This document shows positions 46,732-55,410 of a DNA stretch of 64,000 nucleotides, in pieces. The notes beneath the pieces are model-generated. The model was not told where the DNA came from, made no database searches, and saw only the letters and a list, made by a program, of their open reading frames with translations. The stretch comes from Georgenia wutianyii (GTDB lineage: Bacteria; Actinomycetota; Actinomycetes; Actinomycetales; Actinomycetaceae): positions 310,001-374,000 of the forward strand of contig NZ_CP040899.1 of NCBI RefSeq assembly GCF_006349365.1. Direction: 5' to 3'. The position numbers and the translations under genes were made by a program. How positions within the stretch are numbered: the first letter of the stretch is position 1; each line of letters begins with the position of its first letter.

Positions 46732-47706
46732 ATGGTGGACGGGCTGCGTTGGGGCGTGCTGGGTGCGGCGGGGATCGCCCGGACCGCGATGATCCCGGCG
46801 ATCCGGCGCGCGGGTGCCGGTGAGGTCCTCGCGGTGAGCTCGGCGAGCGGCCGGGCGCCCGGCTACGCGGCCGACCTCGGCATCGCGCGGGCCTACGGCA
46901 GCCACGAGGAGCTGCTCGCGGACCCGGAGGTCGACGTCGTCTACGTCGCGCTGCCCAACACCGAGCACGCCCGCTGGACCGTCGCGGCCGCCGAGGCCGG
47001 CAAGCACGTCCTGTGCGAGAAGCCGATCGTCCTGGGCCTGGCCGAGCTCGACGCCGTCGAGGCGGCCGCCCGCAGGGCCGGGGTCCAGGTCGCCGAGGCG
47101 TTCATGTACCGCCACCACCCCCAGCTGCGGCGGGTGCGCGAGCTGCTCGACGGCGGGGCGATCGGCGAGCTCGTCACCGTGGAGAGCTCCTTCCACTTCA
47201 CCCTCGCCCGCACCGAGCCGCCGAACATCCGGCTGCGGCGCGACCTCGGCGGCGGCGCGCTCAACGACATCGGCTGCTACCCGGTGGACCTGCTCGGCTG
47301 GCTCACCGGCAGCGAGCCGGACGACCTCGGCGTCGTCTCCCACCGCGACGAGCCGGGCGGGGTGGCCACCCGCGTGTCCGTCACCGCCCGGTACGGGGCG
47401 CTCACCGCGAACCTCCACTGCTCCTTCGACGCCGCCTTCCGCGCGGAGGCGCGGCTCATCGGCAGCGAGGGCACGATCCACCTGCCCGACGCGTTCCGGG
47501 CCGACCGCCGCGACGCGCCCGCGCGGGTGGTCGTCGAGCGGAGCGAGGACCGGGAGGTCCTCGAGGTCGACGGCGACCAGTACGGCGCGCAGGCCACGTG
47601 GTTCGCCGAGCGCGTGCGCACCGGCACGGCCGACCCCGAGCACGCGGCGCTCACCCGCCGCACCGCCGCCACCCTCGAGGGGATCGCCCGGCTCGGCGAC
47701 CTGTAG
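46732..47706 (+). CDS. Gfo/Idh/MocA family oxidoreductase
   Basis: A 324-residue NAD(P)-dependent dehydrogenase. The Rossmann motif GVLGAAGIARTAMIPAI opens the protein; VDVVYVALPNTEHARW and HVLCEKPIVLGLAEL carry the family EKP lysine; GGGALNDIGCYPVDLL contains the catalytic-region Asp and the following substrate domain. The substrate (a sugar or inositol in most relatives) is unknown. ATG 46732 follows AGGAGGAGACG, with TACGCT as a possible -10 about 30 bases upstream. Confidence 0.9.
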   Translation: MVDGLRWGVLGAAGIARTAMIPAIRRAGAGEVLAVSSASGRAPGYAADLGIARAYGSHEELLADPEVDVVYVALPNTEHARWTVAAAEAGKHVLCEKPIVLGLAELDAVEAAARRAGVQVAEAFMYRHHPQLRRVRELLDGGAIGELVTVESSFHFTLARTEPPNIRLRRDLGGGALNDIGCYPVDLLGWLTGSEPDDLGVVSHRDEPGGVATRVSVTARYGALTANLHCSFDAAFRAEARLIGSEGTIHLPDAFRADRRDAPARVVVERSEDREVLEVDGDQYGAQATWFAERVRTGTADPEHAALTRRTAATLEGIARLGDL

Positions 47707-47718
47707 CGACCGGCGGGA

Positions 47719-49368
47719 TCAGCGGTCGAGCGACTCGAGCTCCTCGGCGTCGACGATCCGGTAGGAGTAGCCCTGCTCGGCGAGGAACCGCTGGCGGTGC
47801 GCGGCGAACTCCTGGTCGACCGTGTCGCGGGTGACCACCGTGTAGAAGTGCGCCGTCTTGCCGTCGGCCTTGGGCCGCAGCAGGCGCCCGAGGCGCTGAG
47901 CCTCCTCCTGCCGCGAGCCGAACGACCCGGACACCTGGACCGCGACCGACGCCTCGGGCAGGTCGATGGAGAAGTTCGCGACCTTCGACACGACGAGGAC
48001 GGGCAGCTCCCCGGCGCGGAACCGGTCGAAGAGGACCTCGCGCTGGTTGACCGTCGTCGCGCCGGTGATGAGCGGGGCGTCGAGCCGGCCCGCCAGGTCC
48101 TCGAGCTGGTCGAGGTACTGCCCGATGACGAGCACCTGCTCCCCGGGGTGGCGGCGCACGAGGTCCTCGACCACGCGCTCCTTGCCGCCGGCGGTCGCGG
48201 CGAGGCGGTAGCGCTCGTCGGCCTCGGCGGTGGCGTAGACCATGCGGTCGTGCTGCGGCAGGGTCAGGCGCACCTCGGTGCACTTGGCCGGGGCGATGTA
48301 GCCCTGGGCCTCGATGTCCTTCCACGGGGCGTCGTACCGCTTGGGCCCGATGAGGGAGAACACCTCGTCCTCCCGGCCGTCCTCGCGCACGAGCGTGGCG
48401 GTGAGGCCGAGGCGGCGACGGGCCTGCAGGTCGGCCGTCATGCGGAAGATCGGGGCGGGCAGGAGGTGGACCTCGTCGTAGAGGATGAGGCCCCAGTCGC
48501 GGGCGTCGAGCAGCTCCAGGTGCGGGTAGACACCCTTCCGCCGGGTGGTTAGCACCTGGTAGGTCGCGATCGTCACCGGGCGCACCTCCTTGCGGGCGCC
48601 GGAGTACTCCCCGATCTCGTCCTCGGTGAGGGTGGTGCGGCGCAGCAGCTCGTGACGCCACTGGCGGGCGGAGACGGTGTTGGTCACGAGGATGAGCGTC
48701 GTCGTGCCCGAGCGGGCCATCGCCCCGGCGCCGACGAGCGTCTTGCCCGCACCGCAGGGGAGGACGACGACGCCGGAGCCGCCGTGCCAGAACCCGTCGA
48801 CGGCCTCCTCCTGGTAGGGGCGCAACGACCAGTCGCCGGTGTCGAGCGCGATCGGGTGGGCCTCGCCGTCGACGTAGCCGGCGAGGTCCTCGGCCGGCCA
48901 GCCGAGCTTGACCAGCGCCTGCTTGATCTGGCCGCGCTCGCTGGAGTGGACGACGACGGTGCGCTCGTCGAGCCGCTCGCCGACCAGGCCGGTGATGCGC
49001 TTGGAGCGCAGCACCTCCTCGAGGACGGGGACGTCGGTCGTCTCCAGGACCAGCCCGTGCGCGGGGTGGGCGAGGAGGGTGAGGCGCCCGTAGCGGTCCA
49101 TCGTCTCGGCGACGTCGACGAGGAGGGAGTGGGGGACCGGGTAGCGCGAGTAGTCGATGAGCGCGCTGACCACCTGCTCGGCGTCGTGGCCCGCGGCACG
49201 CGCGTTCCACAGGCCGAGCGGGGTGAGGCGGTAGGTGTGGATGTGCTCCGGGGCGCGCTCGAGCTCGGCGAACGGGGCGATCGCGCGGCGGGCGTCCCGG
49301 GCGCGCGGGTGGTCGACCTCGAGGAGCAGGGTCTTGTCGGACTGGACGATGAGCGGGCCGTCGGGCAT
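47719..49368 (-). CDS. XPB/Ssl2-type DNA helicase
   Basis: A 549-residue superfamily 2 helicase of the bacterial XPB group: N-terminal damage-recognition-like region (about 1-180), Walker A region LPCGAGKTLVGAGAM, DEVH box in LILYDEVHLLPAP, LGLTATLVREDGRED, and second-domain motifs VLVIGQYLDQLEDL and SRQEEAQRLGRLLRPK. Such enzymes open or rewind DNA, probably in repair. GACAAT 6 bases before ATG 49368 suggests a leaderless start. A helicase-associated gene lies downstream of its divergent neighbour, at 50024-52258. Confidence 0.93.
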   Translation of the reverse strand: MPDGPLIVQSDKTLLLEVDHPRARDARRAIAPFAELERAPEHIHTYRLTPLGLWNARAAGHDAEQVVSALIDYSRYPVPHSLLVDVAETMDRYGRLTLLAHPAHGLVLETTDVPVLEEVLRSKRITGLVGERLDERTVVVHSSERGQIKQALVKLGWPAEDLAGYVDGEAHPIALDTGDWSLRPYQEEAVDGFWHGGSGVVVLPCGAGKTLVGAGAMARSGTTTLILVTNTVSARQWRHELLRRTTLTEDEIGEYSGARKEVRPVTIATYQVLTTRRKGVYPHLELLDARDWGLILYDEVHLLPAPIFRMTADLQARRRLGLTATLVREDGREDEVFSLIGPKRYDAPWKDIEAQGYIAPAKCTEVRLTLPQHDRMVYATAEADERYRLAATAGGKERVVEDLVRRHPGEQVLVIGQYLDQLEDLAGRLDAPLITGATTVNQREVLFDRFRAGELPVLVVSKVANFSIDLPEASVAVQVSGSFGSRQEEAQRLGRLLRPKADGKTAHFYTVVTRDTVDQEFAAHRQRFLAEQGYSYRIVDAEELESLDR

Positions 49369-49457
49369 CGGACCATTGTCGCGTCTCCGGGCGTTCCGGT
49401 CACGGTGACGTCCCTCGCCCCTGCGGTCCCGGAGCCCTGGGAGGACAATCACCGGCG

Positions 49458-50027
49458 ATGAGTGGACCTGCCGAGCTCTCCGCCGGACGCCACCGGGTGC
49501 GTCCCTGGACGCTGCTGCGTCCGCTGCTGACCGGGGTGGTGCTGCTGGCGGTCTACTACGCGCTCCCGCTGGAGCGGGGCGGTGCTCCGGTCGTGCTCGT
49601 CGTCGGGCTCGTGGTCCTGGGCGCGCTGCTGGTGTGGCAGCTGCGGGCGGTGGTCATCTCCCCCTCCCCGCGGCTGCGCGCGGTGGAGGCGCTGGCGACC
49701 TCGATCCCGCTGTACGTCCTCCTCTTCGCCGGTGCCTACACGGCCATGTCGGCCCGTGAGCCCGGTGCCTTCACCGAGCCGGTCGACCGCACCGACGCCC
49801 TGTACTTCACCGTCGCCACGCTCGCGACGGTCGGCTTCGGTGACATCGCCGCGGTCTCGCAGCCGGCGCGCGTCGTCGTCACCGTCCAGATGGTCACCGG
49901 CCTCGTCCTCCTCGGCCTGGTGATCCAGGTCTTCCTCGGCGCGGTGAGGATCAGCCTGCGTCACGCCGCGGGCGGACCTGGGGCACCACCCGGCGACGAC
50001 GGCGAAGCGCCGCGGCCGCCGGGCTAG
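49458..50027 (+). CDS. Two-pore-helix potassium channel family protein
   Basis: A 189-residue membrane protein with two N-terminal helices (about 20-65), then a helix-pore-helix unit (about 83-160) containing the selectivity filter TVGFGDIA. This marks the ion channel superfamily (K+ selective). No regulatory RCK domain is attached; the end is Pro/Gly-rich. It is divergent from the XPB gene, and its TAG stop shares CTAG with the stop of the convergent gene. GACAAT lies 8 bases before ATG. Confidence 0.9.
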   Translation: MSGPAELSAGRHRVRPWTLLRPLLTGVVLLAVYYALPLERGGAPVVLVVGLVVLGALLVWQLRAVVISPSPRLRAVEALATSIPLYVLLFAGAYTAMSAREPGAFTEPVDRTDALYFTVATLATVGFGDIAAVSQPARVVVTVQMVTGLVLLGLVIQVFLGAVRISLRHAAGGPGAPPGDDGEAPRPPG

Positions 50028-52258
50028 CCGTCGATCGCCCCGACGGCGTTGATCCGGTGGACGGCGACGACGAGCTCGGCCTCGCGGTCGAGGTCGAGCA
50101 TCCGCACCCGGCCGCCCTCGACGCTCAGCGGGCGCACCCGGCGCCGCTCGGGCCGGCCGCTCGCGCCGATGACCTCGACGCGCACCTGACTGCCGGCGCT
50201 CGCGGCCTCCCGCAGCGCGGCGACGGTGTGGACAGGGTCGGTGGCGGGCAGGTCGTCGCGCTGCTCGGCGCGGGTCTGGCCCTGGCGCATCCGGCCGACG
50301 AGCGCGGTGAGGGCGGCGTCGTCGGGCCCCTGGACCTGGACCTCCCCGGCGCGGCGCACGAGCGTGGCCGCCCGCACCGACCGCCGGGCGCCCGCCCGCG
50401 AGCCGAGCGACACCGCGCCGGCGGGCCCCTCGAGCACCGGCGCGGCACCGCTGCGCCGCAGCGTCTCGAGGAGCTCACCCGGTGAGGCGGGGCTGACGAG
50501 CACGGTGGGGGCGAGCTCACGCAGCCCGAGCGTCGCGAGCTGCGGGTCGGTGAGCAGCGCGCGGGTGGTCGCCTCGTCGGGCGTGCGCAGGTAGCTGCCC
50601 GCCCCGCCCACCCGCAGGCGCCCGTGACGCCGCGCGGAGTCGCGCACGAGGTACTCCAGCGCCTGCGGCAGCGGTGTGCGGGAGGCGCTGGCCAGGTCGG
50701 CGAGCAGCGCGTCGGCCGCCAGCCCTTCGTCCAGCGCCCGCCGTACCGACTCCGCCGTGAACCGCACGGTGAGCGCCGCACCCCGGCTCTCCACGTCCGC
50801 GACGTGCCCGAGCAGCTCGGCCAGCTCGCGGGTGGGGCGTCCCGGCACGACGGCGGTGAGGTCGCCCTGGAGGAGGATCTCGCCCACCGGCTCGGGCAGG
50901 TCCGCAGCGAGTGCCGCTGCGACGTCGGCCGGCTCCTCCCCTGCGGCCACGGCGCGGCCGGCCGTGGACAGCGCCCCGGCGCCGGTGAGACCGAGCAGCT
51001 CCGCCTCGGCGAGCACCGCCGCCACGCTCGCCTCCGGGGGCGTGGCGCGCGGGGCGCGCCAGCGCAGGAGGGCGTGGACGTCCGCCGCGCCCGGTGCGGT
51101 CCCGGCGGGCAGCTCCGCGAGCGCGGCGAGCACCCGGCGCCGCAGCCGGGCCACCCAGCCGCGCTCCAGGCCCGGGCCGAGCGCCGCGCGCAGCGTCCCG
51201 CGGTCGTCGCGCGTGCCCACGAGCCACGGCATGCGTGTCGAGCCTGTCCACGCGGTCGCGAGCACCGCCCACCGGTCGGCCAGCTCGTCCTCGCTCCAGT
51301 CCGCGGCCGCGGCGGTGGGGACGAACACGGTGCGCTCGCCGTCGTCGTCGGGCACGACCAGTCCGGCCGCCGCGGCGAGCTCGACGACGGTCGCGGCCCG
51401 CTCGGGCGCGAGGTCGAGCTCGGCCGCGAGCCGGCGCAGCTCGCGCACCCCGAGGCCGCCGCTGCGCAGCGCGGGCACCGGTTCGAGGGACCACTCGCGC
51501 ACGACGAGCCCGACGAGCCGCACGGCTTCCTCCGCGGCGCGCGTCGACTCCGCGGCGACGACGGCGGCGGGCCGGGTCGGTGCCGCGACGGCCGGTGGCA
51601 CGGGCTGGGTCGTGAGGTGCGTGCGTCCGCCGCGGGCGGCGAGCCCGGTCTCCAGCGGCAGGACGACCTGGCTCGCGCCGAGCCGCTGGAGCACGCCGTG
51701 GTCGAGCAGCCACCGGGTGCCCGGCTCCCCGCTCGTCACGCCCACCGGCGGCCCGGCGACGAGCGCGTCGAGCACCCGCTGCGCGGCGGGCGGCGCGTCG
51801 GCCATGACCTGCGCCAGCCGCTCGGCGGTGGTCACCGGCTCGTGGGTGCCGGTGAGGGCGGCCAGGGGCGGCCCGAGGCGGGCCGGGTAGGGGCCGAGCG
51901 TCTCCAGCAGCGCCGCGACGGGCAGCCCGTCGACGACGAGCAGCAGCCGGGTGAGCGTCGCCCACGCGTCGGTGACCTGCCGCTTCGGCGTGCCCAGCGC
52001 CTTCGCCACCGCCTGCGGGGTCACCGGCCCGAGCGCGGCGAGGGCGCACACCGACTCCGCGACGTCGAGGGTGTGGCGGTCCAGCCCGGCCAGCGCCCGC
52101 TCGACGGACGGCCGGGACACGGCGCGGGCGGCCAGCGCCGTGAGGTGGGCGGGGGGCGGGACGGGCAGGTCGGGCCGGTCGCGCAGGAGCGTGACGAGCC
52201 CGTCGTCGCTGAGCCCGGCGAGGGCGGCGACGACGTCGGCGAGGCGCGCGGTGCTCAC
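50024..52258 (-). CDS. Helicase-associated (Helicase_C_3-like) protein
   Basis: A 744-residue soluble protein without Walker motifs. It resembles actinobacterial proteins found near XPB helicases and annotated as helicase C-terminal/XPB-associated domain. Visible parts: N-terminal helical repeats (LADVVAALAGLSDDGLVTLL; VTPQAVAKALGTPKRQVTDAW looks like a helix-turn-helix), Ala-rich helices, and a C-terminal region with EILLQGDLTAVVPGRPTREL and RFTAESVRRALDEG. The role is probably a partner or regulator of XPB; this is an inference. Its GTG start overlaps the preceding SseB-fusion gene. Confidence 0.72.
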   Translation of the reverse strand: MSTARLADVVAALAGLSDDGLVTLLRDRPDLPVPPPAHLTALAARAVSRPSVERALAGLDRHTLDVAESVCALAALGPVTPQAVAKALGTPKRQVTDAWATLTRLLLVVDGLPVAALLETLGPYPARLGPPLAALTGTHEPVTTAERLAQVMADAPPAAQRVLDALVAGPPVGVTSGEPGTRWLLDHGVLQRLGASQVVLPLETGLAARGGRTHLTTQPVPPAVAAPTRPAAVVAAESTRAAEEAVRLVGLVVREWSLEPVPALRSGGLGVRELRRLAAELDLAPERAATVVELAAAAGLVVPDDDGERTVFVPTAAAADWSEDELADRWAVLATAWTGSTRMPWLVGTRDDRGTLRAALGPGLERGWVARLRRRVLAALAELPAGTAPGAADVHALLRWRAPRATPPEASVAAVLAEAELLGLTGAGALSTAGRAVAAGEEPADVAAALAADLPEPVGEILLQGDLTAVVPGRPTRELAELLGHVADVESRGAALTVRFTAESVRRALDEGLAADALLADLASASRTPLPQALEYLVRDSARRHGRLRVGGAGSYLRTPDEATTRALLTDPQLATLGLRELAPTVLVSPASPGELLETLRRSGAAPVLEGPAGAVSLGSRAGARRSVRAATLVRRAGEVQVQGPDDAALTALVGRMRQGQTRAEQRDDLPATDPVHTVAALREAASAGSQVRVEVIGASGRPERRRVRPLSVEGGRVRMLDLDREAELVVAVHRINAVGAIDG

Positions 52259-54036
52259 GGACCGCCCGGAGCGTCGTCGGGGGTGCCGGGCGCGGGCTCC
52301 GTCACGGGCGGCAGGTCCGGGTTGCCGAGCGCGTGCCACACCTGCGCGGAGGGCAGCACCGCGCGCGGCCCGCCGGGGTTGAGGACCAGCGCCTTGGCCC
52401 GGTTGGCGAGCACGAGCTCGAACACCGCCCCGACCGGCAGCCGGCGGACCCCGACCTTCTGGTTGTAGGCCGTGACCTCCACCGGGGAGGTGAAGGCGAG
52501 CATGAGCGGGCGGCCGTCGGAGCGGTCGCGCACGAGCACCGGGCCGGTGCGTCCCTCGATCTCGGCGTGGGCGATGAACAGCGTGGCGTCGGGCTCGCTC
52601 AGCGCGGCGAGCAGCTCCTGGGTCGTGTGGTCACGGGCGAGGAGGTCCTTGACCGCGACGGCGCTCGGCGCCGCCAGCGCGAGCTCGGCCTCCTTGTGCC
52701 CGATGGCGCACGAGGGGCCGGCCGGGTCGACGATGAACCAGGTGAGCTCGGACGAGCCGTGGAACATCTCCAGCAGCCGGGTGCCGTGCTGCGCGATGCC
52801 GGTGACGGTCCCCGGGCCGCCCGCGGTGCGGCGGAACTCGACGAGCGCGGCGTTGCTCGTGAAGACGCCCAGCGCCCGGCTGCCGTCCGGCGCGGTGAGC
52901 GTGGCCAGACGCAGCTCGGGGCTCGGGGCGCCGGGGGAGGGCAGCTCGGAGCCGGTCGCGTCGACGACGAGGCGTCCGCCGAGCACTTGGCGCAGGACGT
53001 CGAGCATCCGCTTGGGGCCGGGCTCCGCGGCGAACTCCGCGACGGCGGCGCGCACCGGCTCGTTGTCCGGCGGGGTCACCGGCCGCGGCGGCAGCGTGAC
53101 CTCGCCCAGGCGGGCGCTGTCGAGGACGACCTGCAGCTCACCGGGCGCGGAGCAGTAGTACAGGGGCAGGCGGCCGTCGTCGTCGGCGAGGTCGGCGGGC
53201 TGGGCGTCGGTGACGAGGTGGACCCGCACGGAGGGCACCGCGCCCGTCGAGGCGCCCGCTCCCTGCTCGACGACGGCGATCACCGGCCCGTCGGTGCGGC
53301 TCTCCCCGGCGCGCACGATCCACGTCCCGTGGTCGTCGACGAACGGGAGCGGGACGCCGACGGTCTCGAGGACGTCGTGCAGGCCGAGCGAGCCGCCCAG
53401 CCGCAGCCTCCGGCGGCCGGGGCGGGTGCCGTCGGGCAGCGTCGGACCGTCCCGGTCGACGACGACGTCGATCGCCTCGACCCGGCGCCGCTCCCCGGGG
53501 GTGCTCGCGGGCGGTGCCGCCTCGGCGGCGGTGTCCTCGCGGTAGGGCGGCAGGTCCAGCCCGGCGGCGGCGACCCGCTCGGACATCCACGCCGGCACCG
53601 CCTCGGCGCGGCGGGGGTAGCGGGTGAGGTGGTGGACGAGGTCGGTCGCGTCGAGGGGCGCGTCGCCCTCGCGCCACGGCGCGGGGTCGGCGTCGCGGTT
53701 GAACCGGCCGGTCACCGTGTAGGTCGGCGTCGGCCAGCCGGTGGCGGCCAGCGTGAGGGCCGCCTCGACCCACGTGCCGCTGCCGCCGTCGACGCCGAGG
53801 TCCTGCAGCCGGCGGGCGAGGGCGTGGGGTGCCTGGTCGGGGGTGAGGCGCCCGAGCCGGGCGCCGCGCTCCTGCCCGCGCACCTCGACGAGGCGGAAGG
53901 ACACCGCGTCGCGCAGCGGGCGCAGGTAGAGGTGCAGCTCGTCCCAGCCGGGCTCCACCGGCAGACCGGTGACCACCCAGCGGGCGAGCTGGCCCAGCAC
54001 CTGCTGCTGCAGGGTGTCCGGTGGCTGCTGCGTCAT
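52255..54036 (-). CDS. YezG-like/SseB-domain fusion protein
   Basis: A 593-residue protein. Residues 1-152 recall YezG/TY-Chap immunity-type domains (VTGRFNRDADPAPW, then LTRYPRRAEAVPAWM). A middle region (about 180-340) is unassigned. Two SseB N-terminal-like domains follow: about 360-470 (LRLATLTAPDGSRALGVFTS) and about 485-575 (RPLMLAFTSPVEVTAYN, LVLANRAKALVLNPGGP). SseB_N domains accompany toxin-immunity and secretion-related proteins, but the function here is unknown. ATG 54036 follows AAGGACGAGG. It is operonic with the helicase-associated gene. Confidence 0.6.
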   Translation of the reverse strand: MTQQPPDTLQQQVLGQLARWVVTGLPVEPGWDELHLYLRPLRDAVSFRLVEVRGQERGARLGRLTPDQAPHALARRLQDLGVDGGSGTWVEAALTLAATGWPTPTYTVTGRFNRDADPAPWREGDAPLDATDLVHHLTRYPRRAEAVPAWMSERVAAAGLDLPPYREDTAAEAAPPASTPGERRRVEAIDVVVDRDGPTLPDGTRPGRRRLRLGGSLGLHDVLETVGVPLPFVDDHGTWIVRAGESRTDGPVIAVVEQGAGASTGAVPSVRVHLVTDAQPADLADDDGRLPLYYCSAPGELQVVLDSARLGEVTLPPRPVTPPDNEPVRAAVAEFAAEPGPKRMLDVLRQVLGGRLVVDATGSELPSPGAPSPELRLATLTAPDGSRALGVFTSNAALVEFRRTAGGPGTVTGIAQHGTRLLEMFHGSSELTWFIVDPAGPSCAIGHKEAELALAAPSAVAVKDLLARDHTTQELLAALSEPDATLFIAHAEIEGRTGPVLVRDRSDGRPLMLAFTSPVEVTAYNQKVGVRRLPVGAVFELVLANRAKALVLNPGGPRAVLPSAQVWHALGNPDLPPVTEPAPGTPDDAPGGP

Positions 54037-54181
54037 GTCCTCGTCCTTCCGCGGTTTCGCCCACGGTATAGCGCCGACCGTTCGTGCCGCTCGGCCGGTA
54101 TCCTGGCCGGGCGGCACACCGCACCCCATGCTCGCACCCCATGCTTCCCGCCCCCGCACCGTCTCCAGAGAGGGCCCTCAC

Positions 54182-54565
54182 GTGCCTACCGGCAAGGTCA
54201 AGTGGTTCGATCAGGACCGCGGATTCGGCTTCATCACCGCGGACGACGGTGACCAGGTGTTCCTCCACGCCTCGGCGCTGCCCGCCGACAACCCCAACCC
54301 GAAGCCCGGGACCAAGGTGGAGTTCGGTGTCGCCGACGGCAGGAAGGGCCCTTCGGCGCTCTCCGTGAGGCTGCTCGAGCCGCCGCCGTCGGTCGTGCGC
54401 GCCCAGCGCCGTCCGGCCGAGGACATGGTCCCGATCGTCGAGGACCTCATCCGTGAGCTCGACCGTGCCTCCGCCGACCTGCGCCGTGGTCGCTACCCCG
54501 ACGGGACGCGCGGGACCAAGCTCGCGCAGGTCCTGCGGGTGCTCGCCGACCAGTTCGACGCCTGA
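54182..54565 (+). CDS. Cold-shock domain protein with C-terminal extension
   Basis: A 127-residue protein: an N-terminal cold-shock domain with GKVKWFDQDRGFGFIT (RNP1) and QVFLHASAL (RNP2), which binds single-stranded nucleic acids, plus a 60-residue acidic/basic extension (DMVPIVEDLIRELDRASADLR), as in long actinobacterial CspB-type proteins. The start GTG 54182 follows AGAGAGGGCC. It precedes the DUF3027 gene, which has its own -10. Confidence 0.92.
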   Translation: MPTGKVKWFDQDRGFGFITADDGDQVFLHASALPADNPNPKPGTKVEFGVADGRKGPSALSVRLLEPPPSVVRAQRRPAEDMVPIVEDLIRELDRASADLRRGRYPDGTRGTKLAQVLRVLADQFDA

Positions 54566-54572
54566 TAGCGCT

Positions 54573-54585
54573 TAGGATCGACGAC
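54573..54585 (+). promoter_or_regulatory. Candidate leaderless promoter of the DUF3027 gene
   Basis: TAGGAT at 54573-54578, then 7 bases and GTG 54586; no ribosome site is present. Confidence 0.42.
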
Positions 54586-55410
54586 GTGACAGCTGCCGTC
54601 CTCGTGCCCCGCCCAACCCCGCCCACCAAGGAATCGGTGCTTGCCGCGGCTGGTGACGTCGCGCGCGAGGCCGTCGTCGAGGACGTCGGGGCCGACCAGG
54701 TAGGTGAGCACGTCGGCTACGTGTTCGAGGGCCCCCGCCTCCTCACGCACGTCTTCGAGTCGCTCAAGCCCGGCTACCGCGGCTGGTACTGGGCGGTGAC
54801 CGTGGCGCGCCCGCCGCGGGCGCGCCGGGCCACCGTCGTCGAGGTCAACCACCTGGCCGGTGAGGACTCCGTCCTGGCCCCCCGGTGGGTGCCGTGGTCC
54901 CAGCGCCTGCGTCCGAGCGACGTCGGCCCCACCGACGAGCTGCCGTACAACGGCGAGGACGACCGGCTCGAGGCGGGCTACGAGGCGACCGGTGAGGACG
55001 CCGACGTCCTCGGCCACGACGTCGCCTACGAGGTCGGGCTCGGGCGCGAACGCGTGCTGTCCCCCGAAGGACGCCGCCAGGCCGCCACCCGCTGGTACGA
55101 CGGGGAGCGGGGCCCGAACGCGCCCAGCGCGCGCGCCGCCGACGCCCCCTGCTCGACGTGCGCCTTCTTCCTCCCGCTCGCCGGCTCGCTGCGCCAGGTC
55201 TTCGGCGTGTGCGCCAACGAGTGGTCGCCCGACGACGGCGGGGTCGTCAGCCTCGACCACGGCTGCGGTGCGCACTCCGAGACGGGCGAGCGCAAGCGGC
55301 CGAGCGTGTGGAACCCGTCCGAGCCGGTCATCGACGAGCTCGACCTCGAGGTCGTCTCCCTCGGCCAGGCCTCCTCCGGCGACCCGCAGGCCGGTCCGGA
55401 CCAGCCGTGA
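54586..55410 (+). CDS. DUF3027 family protein
   Basis: A 274-residue actinobacterial protein of unknown function. Visible: WYWAVTVARPPRARRATV, a WVPWSQRLRPSDVGP block, and a Cys/His group CSTCAFFLPLAG...FGVCANEWSPDDGGVVSLDHGCGAH (key residues C, C, C, H, C, H) that could bind zinc. No membrane helix. It sits between the cold-shock gene and an MFS gene that overlaps it by 4 bases; this neighbourhood recurs in actinobacteria as I recall it. Confidence 0.82.
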   Translation: MTAAVLVPRPTPPTKESVLAAAGDVAREAVVEDVGADQVGEHVGYVFEGPRLLTHVFESLKPGYRGWYWAVTVARPPRARRATVVEVNHLAGEDSVLAPRWVPWSQRLRPSDVGPTDELPYNGEDDRLEAGYEATGEDADVLGHDVAYEVGLGRERVLSPEGRRQAATRWYDGERGPNAPSARAADAPCSTCAFFLPLAGSLRQVFGVCANEWSPDDGGVVSLDHGCGAHSETGERKRPSVWNPSEPVIDELDLEVVSLGQASSGDPQAGPDQP

